From assembly GCA_022641835.1 (NCBI GenBank), contig CP048716.1:744001-808000 (forward strand): 64,000 nucleotides of DNA, written 5' to 3'. Below the pieces are notes generated by a model. The model was given only the letters and a program-made list of their open reading frames with translations. It was not told the origin of the DNA and made no database searches. Within the stretch, counting starts at the first letter, position 1; each line of letters opens with the position of its first letter. Of the stretch, positions 40,352 through 49,492 are shown piece by piece. Origin of the DNA: Petasospora fabianii. Its lineage: Eukaryota > Ascomycota > Saccharomycetes > Phaffomycetales > Wickerhamomycetaceae. Both the position numbers and the translations under genes were made by a program.

Positions 40352-40672
40352 TTTTGTCCTTTTGTTTTGGTTCTTTTGGTGGACTATGAGTATGATACAA
40401 GGTTAAGGGTCCAATATTTACCTTTTTATCTCTAAGGGAAGTGAAAACTGCTTATAAATACATGTTTATTCCCAATATAAATATATACTATAACGGGGAA
40501 TAGCGGAGCCGAGGTGCAGCGGCCGAGATTACCCTTTTGGGAAAACAAGAGTTTTAAGAGAAATTTTCGCGGACGGTTCGATTCTCGTTTAAAACATGAG
40601 TTTTTATATTGGATTAACAACACATCATCCTTTAATCCATCAATTACAACCACCGTAATAGCCCAGACAGAG
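40352..40672. promoter_or_regulatory. Divergent promoter, SDR copy 2 / RBK1
   Basis: 321 bases. Left half AT-rich with TATATACTATAA near 40482; right half contains CAGCGGCCGAG (40518-40528) and a GGTTCGATTCTCG string that resembles a tRNA B box but cannot be folded into a tRNA. Confidence 0.45.
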
Positions 40673-41674
40673 ATGGTGCAATTCACAGTCATTGGATCAC
40701 TTAATTACGACCTTGTGTCGTACACTTCACGAGCCCCAGAACGTGGCGAGACGTTTAGGGCCGACTCGTTTGAGACACATGTTGGAGGCAAGGGTCTTAA
40801 TCAGACAATAGCTTTAGCTAAGACTATTTCGATATCGACTAAGAGTTCTGTGCGTATGATTGGACATGTTGGTGATGATTCTTTTGGATCACAACTCAAG
40901 GGTGCACTGGAGGAGTTTGGTGTTGATACGAGTGGTGTCAAAGTGTTGGAGAAGCAAAGTTCTGGTGTTGCTGTGATCACTGTTGAGAAGGATACCGGTG
41001 ACAACAGAATTCTCATCACTGCTGGTGCCAATGACCAATCTGAATTCACTCCTTCTCAACTGGAGTCGCTTTTCCCATTAAAGAAGAATGAAGATCAGGA
41101 AGTTGTAGTGTTTCAGAATGAGATCCCAGGAACTCAATCATCGATCGAATGGCTCTCATCGAACAGACCAGGCGTGGAGATTGTTTACAATCCATCACCT
41201 TACTATTCTACAAGTGTTAATTTGTTGAAACACACTGATATCCTGGTGGTTAACGAAGGTGAAGCCATGAGTATCGCAAAGGATATCCTTCCATCTCAAG
41301 AGTACACAAACTTTAGAGATGAGATTGAGAAGGATGACGTTGCCGGATACACACATCTCTCAACTGTACTACAATCACAACTATCTATTAACCATTCGCA
41401 AACTGTTGTGATAACTCTGGGACCAATTGGTTCATTATACACATCTAAGGACAAGTCTGAGTTTATCGAAGCTACCAAAGTTAAGAAAGTAGTTGATACA
41501 ACGGGTGCCGGTGATACATTCCTCGGTGCATTCACTACACAACTTTTCACAGAGAGTAAGGGTAATGTTGGAAAGGCATTAAGATTTGCTGCTCTTGCCT
41601 CGTCTTTGGCTATTCAAAAAAATGGTGCAGCAGAGAGTATTCCATTGTATAGTGAGATTGTGGGGGCGAACTAG
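40673..41674 (+). CDS. RBK1: Ribokinase (Rbk1)
   Basis: 333 residues, the same as S. cerevisiae Rbk1, from the ATG at 40673 (MVQFTVIGSLNYDLV). An open frame extends upstream but has no ATG and is probably leader. PfkB-family signatures are the N-terminal GGKGLNQTIALAK substrate loop, the mid-domain NPSPYY, and the C-terminal VDTTGAGDTFLGAF anion-hole motif with the catalytic Asp. The enzyme phosphorylates D-ribose to ribose 5-phosphate in the cytosol. Its neighbourhood (SVOP-like carrier, SDR) may be connected to sugar use. Confidence 0.93.
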   Translation: MVQFTVIGSLNYDLVSYTSRAPERGETFRADSFETHVGGKGLNQTIALAKTISISTKSSVRMIGHVGDDSFGSQLKGALEEFGVDTSGVKVLEKQSSGVAVITVEKDTGDNRILITAGANDQSEFTPSQLESLFPLKKNEDQEVVVFQNEIPGTQSSIEWLSSNRPGVEIVYNPSPYYSTSVNLLKHTDILVVNEGEAMSIAKDILPSQEYTNFRDEIEKDDVAGYTHLSTVLQSQLSINHSQTVVITLGPIGSLYTSKDKSEFIEATKVKKVVDTTGAGDTFLGAFTTQLFTESKGNVGKALRFAALASSLAIQKNGAAESIPLYSEIVGAN

Positions 41675-42155
41675 TACTACCACACCATGATGCAACTCGC
41701 TCAATGAACAGATATCAACTTTATTCAATACAAGATGATAATTAGTAACTATAATACAAACAACCAAGCCATATCATTGAGCTTTTACAGTGGTTCAGTA
41801 GTCTCGGGACGTTTCCCCTTTCTCGGCCGAGTTTTTTTTTTTTTTTTTTTCTCTCCCCTAAACCTCTCAGCCTATTCCAACAAGGGTAAACACTCGTACA
41901 CTTGTACAATTATATAATTAAAGAACATATACACTAAGTCTAGAGTCAACTTGTTAAAAAGACACATAACAGCTTTTCCCCGCTTAAGACAAGTTGTTCT
42001 TGTGTCCTTCGCCCCCACTCATAAACTCAACTGCCGAATTACGTAATCATTTGAGGGGAACGAAATTTTGATTTTGTTTACTTTTACGTCTCGACGCGTC
42101 TTTTCTTCCACTTTATCTTCTCTATTAAGCTGGTTTGATATAAGTAAAGTCTATT
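41675..42155. other. Intergenic region RBK1 / ELO gene with T19 tract
   Basis: 481 bases. A 19-base T run at 41832-41850 follows the palindrome CTCGGCCGAG (41822-41831). Such tracts exclude nucleosomes in yeast promoters and could serve the ELO gene. No gene recognised. Confidence 0.5.
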
Positions 42156-43172
42156 ATGCTTGCCTCTATTCAGCTTGAGTACGGACTGCCCTCCGTTGAA
42201 CGTCCCTTCGGTGTCCATCTATGGCCTCTCTTCAACTCTTTGGCCTCAACCATCACCTCGGGCCGTTTTGTTCCAGATGAGTTCAACTTTGTCGAAGGAG
42301 AGACTTTCCTCTCAACTTTCCCACCGGTTGTCATTACCATTATAGCTTATTACATCATCATCTTTGGTGGTCAGGCCCTTTTCAAACGTTATAACTGGAC
42401 AGCATGGAAACTAAACTACCTCTTCCAGCTTCATAACCTCACTTTGACTATCATCTCGGGATCATTGCTACTTCTTATGATTGAGCAGCTTGTGCCAATT
42501 TGGTACCATCATGGTCTCTTCTATGCCATCTGCAACATCGGTGCATGGACACCACAACTTGTTACACTCTACTACCTCAACTACATGACCAAGTACCTCG
42601 AGTTCATCGATACTTTGTTCCTCGTTGTTAAGCGTAAGAAAATCATCTTCCTTCACTCTTATCACCATGGTGCCACTGCATTACTCTGTTACACTCAGCT
42701 TGTCGGTACCACTTCCATCTCATGGGTCCCAATCACTTTGAACCTCGGTGTCCATGTCGTTATGTACTGGTATTACTTCCTCGCTGCTAGAGGCATCAGA
42801 GTTTGGTGGAAGCAATGGATTACAAACTTCCAAATCATTCAATTTATCTTGGACTTGGCCTTTATCTACTATGCCTCTTTCATTAAGATTAAACACGATT
42901 GGGGGTTGTTCGGTTGTGACGTTCAAAAATGTATCGATTGTGTTGGTTCCACTACTGCCACTTGGACAGGTGTTGGTATCCTTTCTTCCTATTTGGTGTT
43001 GTTTGTCTTGTTCTACATCGAAATCTACATCAAGAAGGGTAAGAAGTCTAAGGTTGTTAAGAGAATCGATGGATTTGGTAACAAGATTAACGAATACGTT
43101 CAAGTTGATCTCAAGAATGTCGCTACTCCATCTTCATCTCCAGCTCCTGGTATTAGAAGAAGAAAAGCTTAA
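42156..43172 (+). CDS. ELO2: Very-long-chain fatty acid elongase (Elo2/Fen1- or Elo3-like)
   Basis: 338 residues, against 347 in S. cerevisiae Elo2. The catalytic histidine box HSYHH is at residues 167-171, in HHGATALLCYTQLVGTTSIS. Other conserved parts are TSGRFVPDEFNFVEGETFLS near the N terminus, the stretch LNLGVHVVMYWYYFLAARGI, and CVGSTTATWTGVGILSSYLV. There are about seven hydrophobic segments. The tail KINEYVQVDLKNVATPSSSP and a basic end (RRRKA) resemble Elo2. The enzyme condenses malonyl-CoA with long acyl-CoAs in the ER to make C22-C26 acids for sphingolipids. Elo2 and Elo3 are close paralogues, so the exact orthologue is uncertain. Confidence 0.9.
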   Translation: MLASIQLEYGLPSVERPFGVHLWPLFNSLASTITSGRFVPDEFNFVEGETFLSTFPPVVITIIAYYIIIFGGQALFKRYNWTAWKLNYLFQLHNLTLTIISGSLLLLMIEQLVPIWYHHGLFYAICNIGAWTPQLVTLYYLNYMTKYLEFIDTLFLVVKRKKIIFLHSYHHGATALLCYTQLVGTTSISWVPITLNLGVHVVMYWYYFLAARGIRVWWKQWITNFQIIQFILDLAFIYYASFIKIKHDWGLFGCDVQKCIDCVGSTTATWTGVGILSSYLVLFVLFYIEIYIKKGKKSKVVKRIDGFGNKINEYVQVDLKNVATPSSSPAPGIRRRKA

Positions 43173-43497
43173 GCTTTAACATCATATTTATCCCACAAGA
43201 TATTAAAACCCACCATTTATCAAATACCCATCGTCTAGGAATCATTCCCACTGTTGTCTTATGCACTCTTGTACCATAACAGAAAATGTGCTCTTCTTAG
43301 CTATAGTCAAGCACAAACAGACACTGTGATACTAATATTACCTGTCTATATATCAAGTGTACCATTAATCAACTCTAGATGACTAATTTAATTAGACCTA
43401 TGCAAAAAATCTATATTATACGCTAGTGTTTGATGTAGACCTGTTAAGATAGACCTATATGATACCGGGCCCTATCCATCGCCAAAACAAACACCAC
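43173..43497. other. Convergent 3' region, ELO gene / TRS65
   Basis: 325 bases between two stop codons, AT-rich, suited to back-to-back polyadenylation signals. No gene recognised. Confidence 0.4.
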
Positions 43498-44955
43498 TCA
43501 CTCAACAATAACCTCTAGTAACCGATCACAACTCATAGTCTCACCTGTAGCGATATCTGTAATACTAGCCCCACTCAAAGCAGTAACTCCCATCTCTAAT
43601 CCAACAAATCTAATCTCAGTCTCAAACACTGCACCAGCCTCCGCTTTCAAATGAATCTCATTATCTAATGCTAATAATCCAACTGGTTTCAATCTCGACG
43701 TGGCGTACTGTTTCAATACAGTTTGTTGTGGCAAAACAAGTGATTTGATCTTGGGTAACTGTGCAGTATATGTATCCGGGTTGATGGTAAATGTCATCAC
43801 CAAGTTTCTAGGCTTTCGAGTGATATTGTACACTTGAAGAGTTAACTTAAAGGGGCTACCGAGTGTGACTGATTTAGAGCCGACAAACTTAACAGTAAGA
43901 CATGATGCAAGTGAGGATTGTTGTTGTTGTTGTTGATGTAATTGTTGGAGAGATGTAGTGGTTGCAATGTTTGGATTTGAAGAGGTTAAAGATCTGTTTA
44001 ATGGTGCAAAGGGCGTAATGAAGTCGACATTAGTCATAAGCTTTGTAGTGGCTATATGATCATCACATGAATATGTCATTGTGATAAGTGATTTGTAGTT
44101 GATTGGATCATGTGATTCAAGAAGGTATGTGAATGAATATGAAACTTCACCTGAGATCTCAATGGGGAACTCATGTGAGAATCTTGGATGTGTAGTACGT
44201 TGAAACCCATGGTGTACTGATATGAGAGATGTTATAACACCAAGTTCCTTGGCCTTAGAAGATGATTCGAGGTCAATGGTGGACAAGATGGATGATTTTG
44301 ATATACGTGAGTTTCGTATACGGATGTTTAACAACCTGATAATTGGAATAGAAACTGACACATTGATACTTTTCATAATTGAGCTCTCTCTATCACTTTC
44401 TGGTGACCCCTTTTTTGGAATATCCGGAATAATATCAGCCTTGTTGTCCTTAATCAAACTATCCAACAGAACAGATTTAGATGTTCCTCCAATGGGAGCT
44501 AGACCACTTAACAGATTGCGTCTATCAGCAGGGTATCCACTTCTCAAAGTCGGTGTAGCTATCACTGGAGAAGATCGAGACATCATTGATCCTGTGATTG
44601 TGACTTCAATTACTGGATCATCAAGTTTGATCTTGGGGAATTGTACAAGTTGATGGAATCTGTACAACGCACCTTTGCTTGACTCCATCTCGGGCGATTC
44701 TAATGGGACCCTTGCGACGTTCACTGAACCTTCACCTTTACCCCTAGTGGTTAAAGTGGCATGAAGATCATTGATAGACTCATTTTCCAGTCGTGGAATA
44801 TGGACGTATCCCGTTAATGGTGAATCGAAGAAGGCGAGTTGTTGTTGTGATGAGCGAAGTGTAGAGAGAACATCTTCGATTGAAGCCGACTTTTCGAGCT
44901 GGGTGCTTGTCAGAAACACCTCCGGTTGAATATCATCCATATCGCTGATACTCAT
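43498..44955 (-). CDS. TRS65: TRAPP II subunit Trs65-like
   Basis: 485 residues from the ATG at 44955 (MSISDMDDIQ). The C-terminal third looks like immunoglobulin-like beta-sandwich sequence (SVTLGSPFKLTLQVYNITRK, LVMTFTINPDTY). It ends with MGVTALSGASITDIATGETM then CDRLLEVIVE, resembling the conserved C-terminal block of Trs65. A poly-Gln patch (LHQQQQQQSS) lies near residue 358. Trs65 helps assemble and dimerise TRAPP II, the Ypt31/32 exchange factor at the late Golgi. It is not universal, so its presence suggests Saccharomycotina-like Golgi traffic. Assignment depends mainly on the C terminus. Confidence 0.65.
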   Translation of the reverse strand: MSISDMDDIQPEVFLTSTQLEKSASIEDVLSTLRSSQQQLAFFDSPLTGYVHIPRLENESINDLHATLTTRGKGEGSVNVARVPLESPEMESSKGALYRFHQLVQFPKIKLDDPVIEVTITGSMMSRSSPVIATPTLRSGYPADRRNLLSGLAPIGGTSKSVLLDSLIKDNKADIIPDIPKKGSPESDRESSIMKSINVSVSIPIIRLLNIRIRNSRISKSSILSTIDLESSSKAKELGVITSLISVHHGFQRTTHPRFSHEFPIEISGEVSYSFTYLLESHDPINYKSLITMTYSCDDHIATTKLMTNVDFITPFAPLNRSLTSSNPNIATTTSLQQLHQQQQQQSSLASCLTVKFVGSKSVTLGSPFKLTLQVYNITRKPRNLVMTFTINPDTYTAQLPKIKSLVLPQQTVLKQYATSRLKPVGLLALDNEIHLKAEAGAVFETEIRFVGLEMGVTALSGASITDIATGETMSCDRLLEVIVE

Positions 44956-45152
44956 GGGGTTTTTAGTGCAATATATGTGAATAAAAAGATCTCCAAGTTG
45001 AAATATCAGACAAGTATTTAGTACTCTCGCGCATATCACGTGACCTCTCAAATGAGAGTCTATCTCCTTACCTTTTCTGTCTCTTAATTACTACAAACTG
45101 CTGATTAATGTTCATAAAGAAGCCATACATTCATAATATATCCCAAATCTAC

Positions 45153-46160
45153 TTAAACACTGAGGAAAGCATCGACTTGTGGAGTGTATCTGTGGCCATG
45201 AACAGCATTGCCATCGAGTAAAGTCTGGATGGTGGAAAACTCCTCATCGGACAAAGTCACCTTTGCAAAGTTCTCCTGGACTCTACCGATAGAGGAAGAA
45301 CTTGGAATTGGGATGATCTTTGGATACTTAATACCATTAATGGTCTTACCAGAATGGTATTTCAACCATGCGAGGGCTAACTGAGCAGAAGTGACACCTC
45401 TCTTCTCAGCAATCTTTGCGAGTTCTTCAACAACGACTCTATTCTTCTTGATGTTCTCCTCACTGAATCTTCCCAAGTGGTGACGCATGTCACCTTCTGG
45501 AATGTCAGCCTTTGTCTTAATCTCACCAGAGAGGAAACCTCTAGACAATGGGGAGTAGGCAATAATTGGAACATCCAACTCACCGGCAACCTTAGCAACA
45601 CCGTTGTCAGCAATCTCTCTGGTGAACAGAGAAAACTCAACCTCAGCACCTACTGGTTTGTGCTTTGCAATCTTAGCGAATTGTTCCAGGGAATCACCAC
45701 TGCACTCAGACAAAGTGTAAGCCTTGATCTTTCCGGCATCGATGGCAGAGTCAAGAGCAGCAGCAGTCTCTTCAAATGGAACCTGCTTACTCAATCTTGC
45801 TGGCTCAAAGATGTCCAAGTCTGGAATGTACTTGATGATGTTATCGATGGAGTTGGCAATACCCTCTGTGGTTGGGTTTGGGATCAAATTAGCACCAATG
45901 GCACCCTTAATGGACACAATAACGTGCTGTCTAAGCTCTGGATATTGGGCAAAGAAGTCACGGATGTACTCCAAGTTGATGTTGTTTGCACCATAGAACT
46001 CACCACCATTGAAGAAAGTCTTCTTTGGCAAGTTGATCTTGATAGCTTCCTGCATCACACCGAAGGCAGTCTCCTTTGAAACTGGTTCGGGTCTCCAGGT
46101 GAAGTTCATGAGGCCGAGACCCTCGGCTGCGACTTGTGAGAGATCAATTGAGGAAGACAT
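45153..46160 (-). CDS. Aldo-keto reductase, YPR127W/pyridoxal-reductase-like
   Basis: 335 residues of a TIM-barrel aldo-keto reductase, against 345 for S. cerevisiae YPR127W. Shared segments include GLMNFTWRPEP at the N terminus, FFNGGEFYGANNINLEYIRD with the catalytic Tyr, DIFEPARL, VGAEVEFSLFTREIADNGVA, IIAYSPLSRGFLSGEI and IPIPSSSSIGRVQENFAKV, the NADPH-binding tail. S. pombe plr1, a pyridoxal reductase, is a relative, so a vitamin B6 role is likely but not proven. A conserved active-site aspartate/lysine pair was not mapped. It lies downstream of the OCRL-like gene on the same strand. Confidence 0.88.
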   Translation of the reverse strand: MSSSIDLSQVAAEGLGLMNFTWRPEPVSKETAFGVMQEAIKINLPKKTFFNGGEFYGANNINLEYIRDFFAQYPELRQHVIVSIKGAIGANLIPNPTTEGIANSIDNIIKYIPDLDIFEPARLSKQVPFEETAAALDSAIDAGKIKAYTLSECSGDSLEQFAKIAKHKPVGAEVEFSLFTREIADNGVAKVAGELDVPIIAYSPLSRGFLSGEIKTKADIPEGDMRHHLGRFSEENIKKNRVVVEELAKIAEKRGVTSAQLALAWLKYHSGKTINGIKYPKIIPIPSSSSIGRVQENFAKVTLSDEEFSTIQTLLDGNAVHGHRYTPQVDAFLSV

Positions 46161-46674
46161 TGTATGATGATTGTTGCTGTTGTTGTTTAAGAACCGATTT
46201 TATCCCTCTAAGACCAGCAGAATATGCTCCTTTTATACCTGGACCCTGCCTTAGTAAACAAAGTTGTCTTTCTATTGCTGGGGGATTTACCGGCTGATTG
46301 TTGCCAAATGAGGAAATTTTCGAGATTTATGGTCAGGGCAGCATGCATGGACCTGCATGCATAGCTCATCTTCGTCTCTCTTTTAACCAATAATCATTAG
46401 TAAAATGAGGATATTCATAGTATATCTCGCTTTGTTTCAGGTTATTTGCGCTCTAGAATGGTCTATGACGATGACAAATGTTTTGTTTCGGCGGAGAAAG
46501 CGGCCAGGAGGGAGATTACGGCTGTGGAGAGCACAGCCTCCCATACAAGCTTACCCCATATACCTTACCATAGATCTGTATATGTTCTTTATTTAAAGGT
46601 GAAGATCCTCACTAAGCTTTATGATGTGTTGTGTTGAGTATGTATGTCTATTTTAGTACTTCTGACCGACATTA
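46161..46674. promoter_or_regulatory. Promoter of the aldo-keto reductase gene
   Basis: 514 bases. An inverted repeat GCATGCA / TGCATGC with a 6-base spacer is at 46341-46360, a RY-like palindromic element. CGG-rich sequence (CGGCGGAGAAAGCGGCC) lies at 46490-46505. No gene recognised. Confidence 0.45.
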
Positions 46675-49227
46675 TCAGCCCACCAACTTCTCCATGAACT
46701 CCCTTCTTAGCTTCTCGTAGTTTGTTCTGCCAAGTACCATATCCCTCTTACGTCTTTGAGGAACGTCGATAAGTAGGTTTTCGAACTTCTTGAAGATTTC
46801 ATCCTTTGGAATCCCAAAGTCAACACAGAGCCTGAGGAAACTTGCCAAATAGATCAGCAAATTAGCCCTTAGAGGCGGTAAGTTCTCGAGAATCTTCTCC
46901 AAGATCTCATCATCGCCTTTGAAATTAGTGAGTAGAAACGTGGCCAAGTCTTCAGAGACAATACCACCATCCAGATTCCTTAGAAGCAAAAGAAGCACTC
47001 TAGCAACTGCAGTACTGGAACTCCCATCCAAGATCTCATCAGCAGTAGTCAACTCCTTAGTATCCAATTCCTTGTCGTCGTCTAGCCATTGCACAATCTT
47101 CTTCTCCAAATCATGCGTGAAGTTTAGCTTCTCCTCATTAAACATGTCCCTCTTAATGTTCTGTGTAAGATAATTGATCAAAGTATAGATCGGTTTGGGA
47201 ATACCACTACTATGTCCATGGTGTAGCTCATCTACCGTGGCACCAAAGTATGAATCTTTGGCCTCAAACGTAGCAGTTATAAAGTGGTCATGTGAGTTAT
47301 ATGAGCGAAGAATAATCGTGCTAGTGAGTTTCCGACAACCAATTGGTAGCGTAGAGGTGATAGTCAGGGTCTGTGTTGCGGTCTTTGGGAGGACACCTTT
47401 CTTTGGTTCAATGCGTGATGGGATTTGTGCAATTGGGAATCTGGAATCGATTGTGTCAACGGTATCAAGAACCTCCCAGTACGTCTTACAGTTACCTGTG
47501 TTGGTCATTTTGATCTCAATCTTAGTTGGTGAGAGAATAGATGTTGTGACGTGTGGATCAACAGGGTTGATCTCGAGCGTAGTACGCTTTGCATTGTTCT
47601 CCTGGTCATCAATGTGCTTGAGGAATGACGTGACAATAGCTTGGCGCTTCTCATTGTTGATAAGAGGAACTTGTAATGTGTAATCCGTGTACACTGGTCT
47701 GTGGTCTGAAAGAAAGATGTCTGGGGATGAATACGTATCAATCGTGACGTGCTTGGAAGAAGAGTGGAGAATCCTGTCTGTGTAAGATGGTCTGCGATCA
47801 GCCTCGTAACCTTTCTTTAAGACATCAATCTTGTATGTTGGAGGGAACTCAATCTTACCCTCTTTGTAATCCTGGAAGATACGACCTTGATCCTTCTCAA
47901 TGCTCAATGCGTCATAGTCCAAGAGGGCCTGATAATCCTTAGCTTGAATCAGCTGATCAATCAGTTCTCTAGATGCTTTGATTCTATAGTTCATATCACC
48001 ACCAATGAAGATGATATTCTTTTCCCTGTCGTTGGAACTCTCTCCGTCGACTGAGGTTGGTCTTGTCTCTTGCATCATCATCTCCTCGTCTCTTGTATCT
48101 GAAATTGTGAAATCTCCCAAAACGTCATCCTCATCCAATTCTTCATCACTTTCAACTTCTAGTGCCTTGAGAGCTCCTTCCATTTCATCAACATCGAATA
48201 AAATACTTTTATCCTCGTTCATGAGACTTCCATTTGCATGTGGAAGTTTGATATAGTTCTTAATACCTTGAAGCTCCTTGCGTCTCTTCAAGACAAAATG
48301 CTCGCTCTCTCCTGCGGCAAAATGACAATCCAGTAACGTGAAATTGTAATCGTAGATCTTGAAAGAAGTTGCAATGGCACCCTTGTTACCATAAATGTTA
48401 AGAATTCCAGTACCAATTGATGAAATGTTCAAGTCGTTGAAGTTGATGACAAGAGATGTGCGACAGATCAAAATAGAGGCAAGTCCAAGAAGCTTGTTCG
48501 TTTGTAGTACTGTGTACTCATCTCCGAGGATATCAATGATACGTGTGATCCAGTTCTCAACAGGTACATGTGATGATCTGAAGTTCTTTGCGTTGAGTGG
48601 GACGATCTCTTGGAAAGCGACGAAATAGAGATCTAGTTTGTCTCCCTTGCTTGTAGTGAATAAGTCTGAGATGTCTTCTGGTGTTGTATAGATCGGATCA
48701 CCTCTTAGATTCCATGTGAGGAAACGGAACGATAATTTACCATCTTCTAAGTAGTTAGATTCCTGCTCGTGGAGATGTTTACGTAAAGATGATGTCATAT
48801 TTGATGTATCACGAGCCACGGATCCTGTATCCCTAGTCGAAACGAATTCCAATGATTGTTCCCATTGTTTGACGAATTCATCTTTAGCATCATCTTTTGT
48901 TTCTGGTTTGACGTGACCTTCTGGTGCTTTTCTCTTCTTGGCCTTCTTCCCTTTCTTCGCAGGAGTGGACTCATTCATTGGCTCATTCAACTTGGCGCCA
49001 TCTGTATCTAAGTTCTCCGAGGAAAGTACACCAATGCTCTTCCCAGCAATCTTTACAACAGTGACACCATCTTCTTTTTCAAAAGTCAGCTTATCCTCTG
49101 GGATCATACTAATGAAACGTTCACCTCCGGGGACATTTGGCCTTTGGACGGAGTAGCGAGGAACATCATCCTCATCATCAGCTGGGAACAGTCTCAGAAC
49201 TGCACCGTTTGTCAATTCAAGACTCAT
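46675..49227 (-). CDS. OCRL/INPP5B-type phosphoinositide 5-phosphatase (IPPc-ASH-RhoGAP-like)
   Basis: 850 residues from the ATG at 49227. The IPPc domain spans about 165-520: FRFLTWNLRGDP, the catalytic GGDMNYR (Asp411, Asn413), PSYTDRIL (480-487) and SDHRPV (507-512). An acidic insertion of about 60 residues breaks the domain just before GGDMNYR. An ASH-like beta domain follows (about 545-655). The last 190 residues are RhoGAP-like (GIPKPIYTLINYLTQ) and lack the GxFRxSG arginine-finger motif, as in human OCRL. The N terminus carries a Lys-rich stretch (KKGKKAKKRK). It would act on PI(4,5)P2 at endosomes or Golgi. S. cerevisiae has only Sac1-IPPc synaptojanins and Inp54 instead. Confidence 0.87.
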   Translation of the reverse strand: MSLELTNGAVLRLFPADDEDDVPRYSVQRPNVPGGERFISMIPEDKLTFEKEDGVTVVKIAGKSIGVLSSENLDTDGAKLNEPMNESTPAKKGKKAKKRKAPEGHVKPETKDDAKDEFVKQWEQSLEFVSTRDTGSVARDTSNMTSSLRKHLHEQESNYLEDGKLSFRFLTWNLRGDPIYTTPEDISDLFTTSKGDKLDLYFVAFQEIVPLNAKNFRSSHVPVENWITRIIDILGDEYTVLQTNKLLGLASILICRTSLVINFNDLNISSIGTGILNIYGNKGAIATSFKIYDYNFTLLDCHFAAGESEHFVLKRRKELQGIKNYIKLPHANGSLMNEDKSILFDVDEMEGALKALEVESDEELDEDDVLGDFTISDTRDEEMMMQETRPTSVDGESSNDREKNIIFIGGDMNYRIKASRELIDQLIQAKDYQALLDYDALSIEKDQGRIFQDYKEGKIEFPPTYKIDVLKKGYEADRRPSYTDRILHSSSKHVTIDTYSSPDIFLSDHRPVYTDYTLQVPLINNEKRQAIVTSFLKHIDDQENNAKRTTLEINPVDPHVTTSILSPTKIEIKMTNTGNCKTYWEVLDTVDTIDSRFPIAQIPSRIEPKKGVLPKTATQTLTITSTLPIGCRKLTSTIILRSYNSHDHFITATFEAKDSYFGATVDELHHGHSSGIPKPIYTLINYLTQNIKRDMFNEEKLNFTHDLEKKIVQWLDDDKELDTKELTTADEILDGSSSTAVARVLLLLLRNLDGGIVSEDLATFLLTNFKGDDEILEKILENLPPLRANLLIYLASFLRLCVDFGIPKDEIFKKFENLLIDVPQRRKRDMVLGRTNYEKLRREFMEKLVG

Positions 49228-49492
49228 TCTTATTGAGCAGTCTGAACAGCCTTTCAATACCCCAATAAGTCGTTATTCTTCACCGAAATGAAACAAACCG
49301 AGGTTAAGTCTCACTTAATAGCCGTAGTTACATAGTGTGGCCCGGGCCCAATTCTTCGCGAACATGTCCTAGATCCGTCTCCTGTCACTGTATTGTATAC
49401 TTATATATATACATATTTCGTCTAGTGATAATGATGAGTATGTAAGGTAGCTACAATATGTTTTGTAGGAATGATGTATATCTAAACTTTTT

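Noticed and set aside
40555-40600. GGTTCGATTCTCG resembling a tRNA B box
   Set aside because: No matching A box or acceptor stem; the stem bases around the loop do not pair.
40514-40672. 53-residue N-terminal extension of RBK1
   Set aside because: No ATG in it, and the ATG at 40673 gives exactly the family length of 333.
37797-41674. A dedicated biosynthetic gene cluster
   Set aside because: Only three genes with weak functional linkage and no core enzyme, so it was kept as a low-scored hypothesis rather than annotated.
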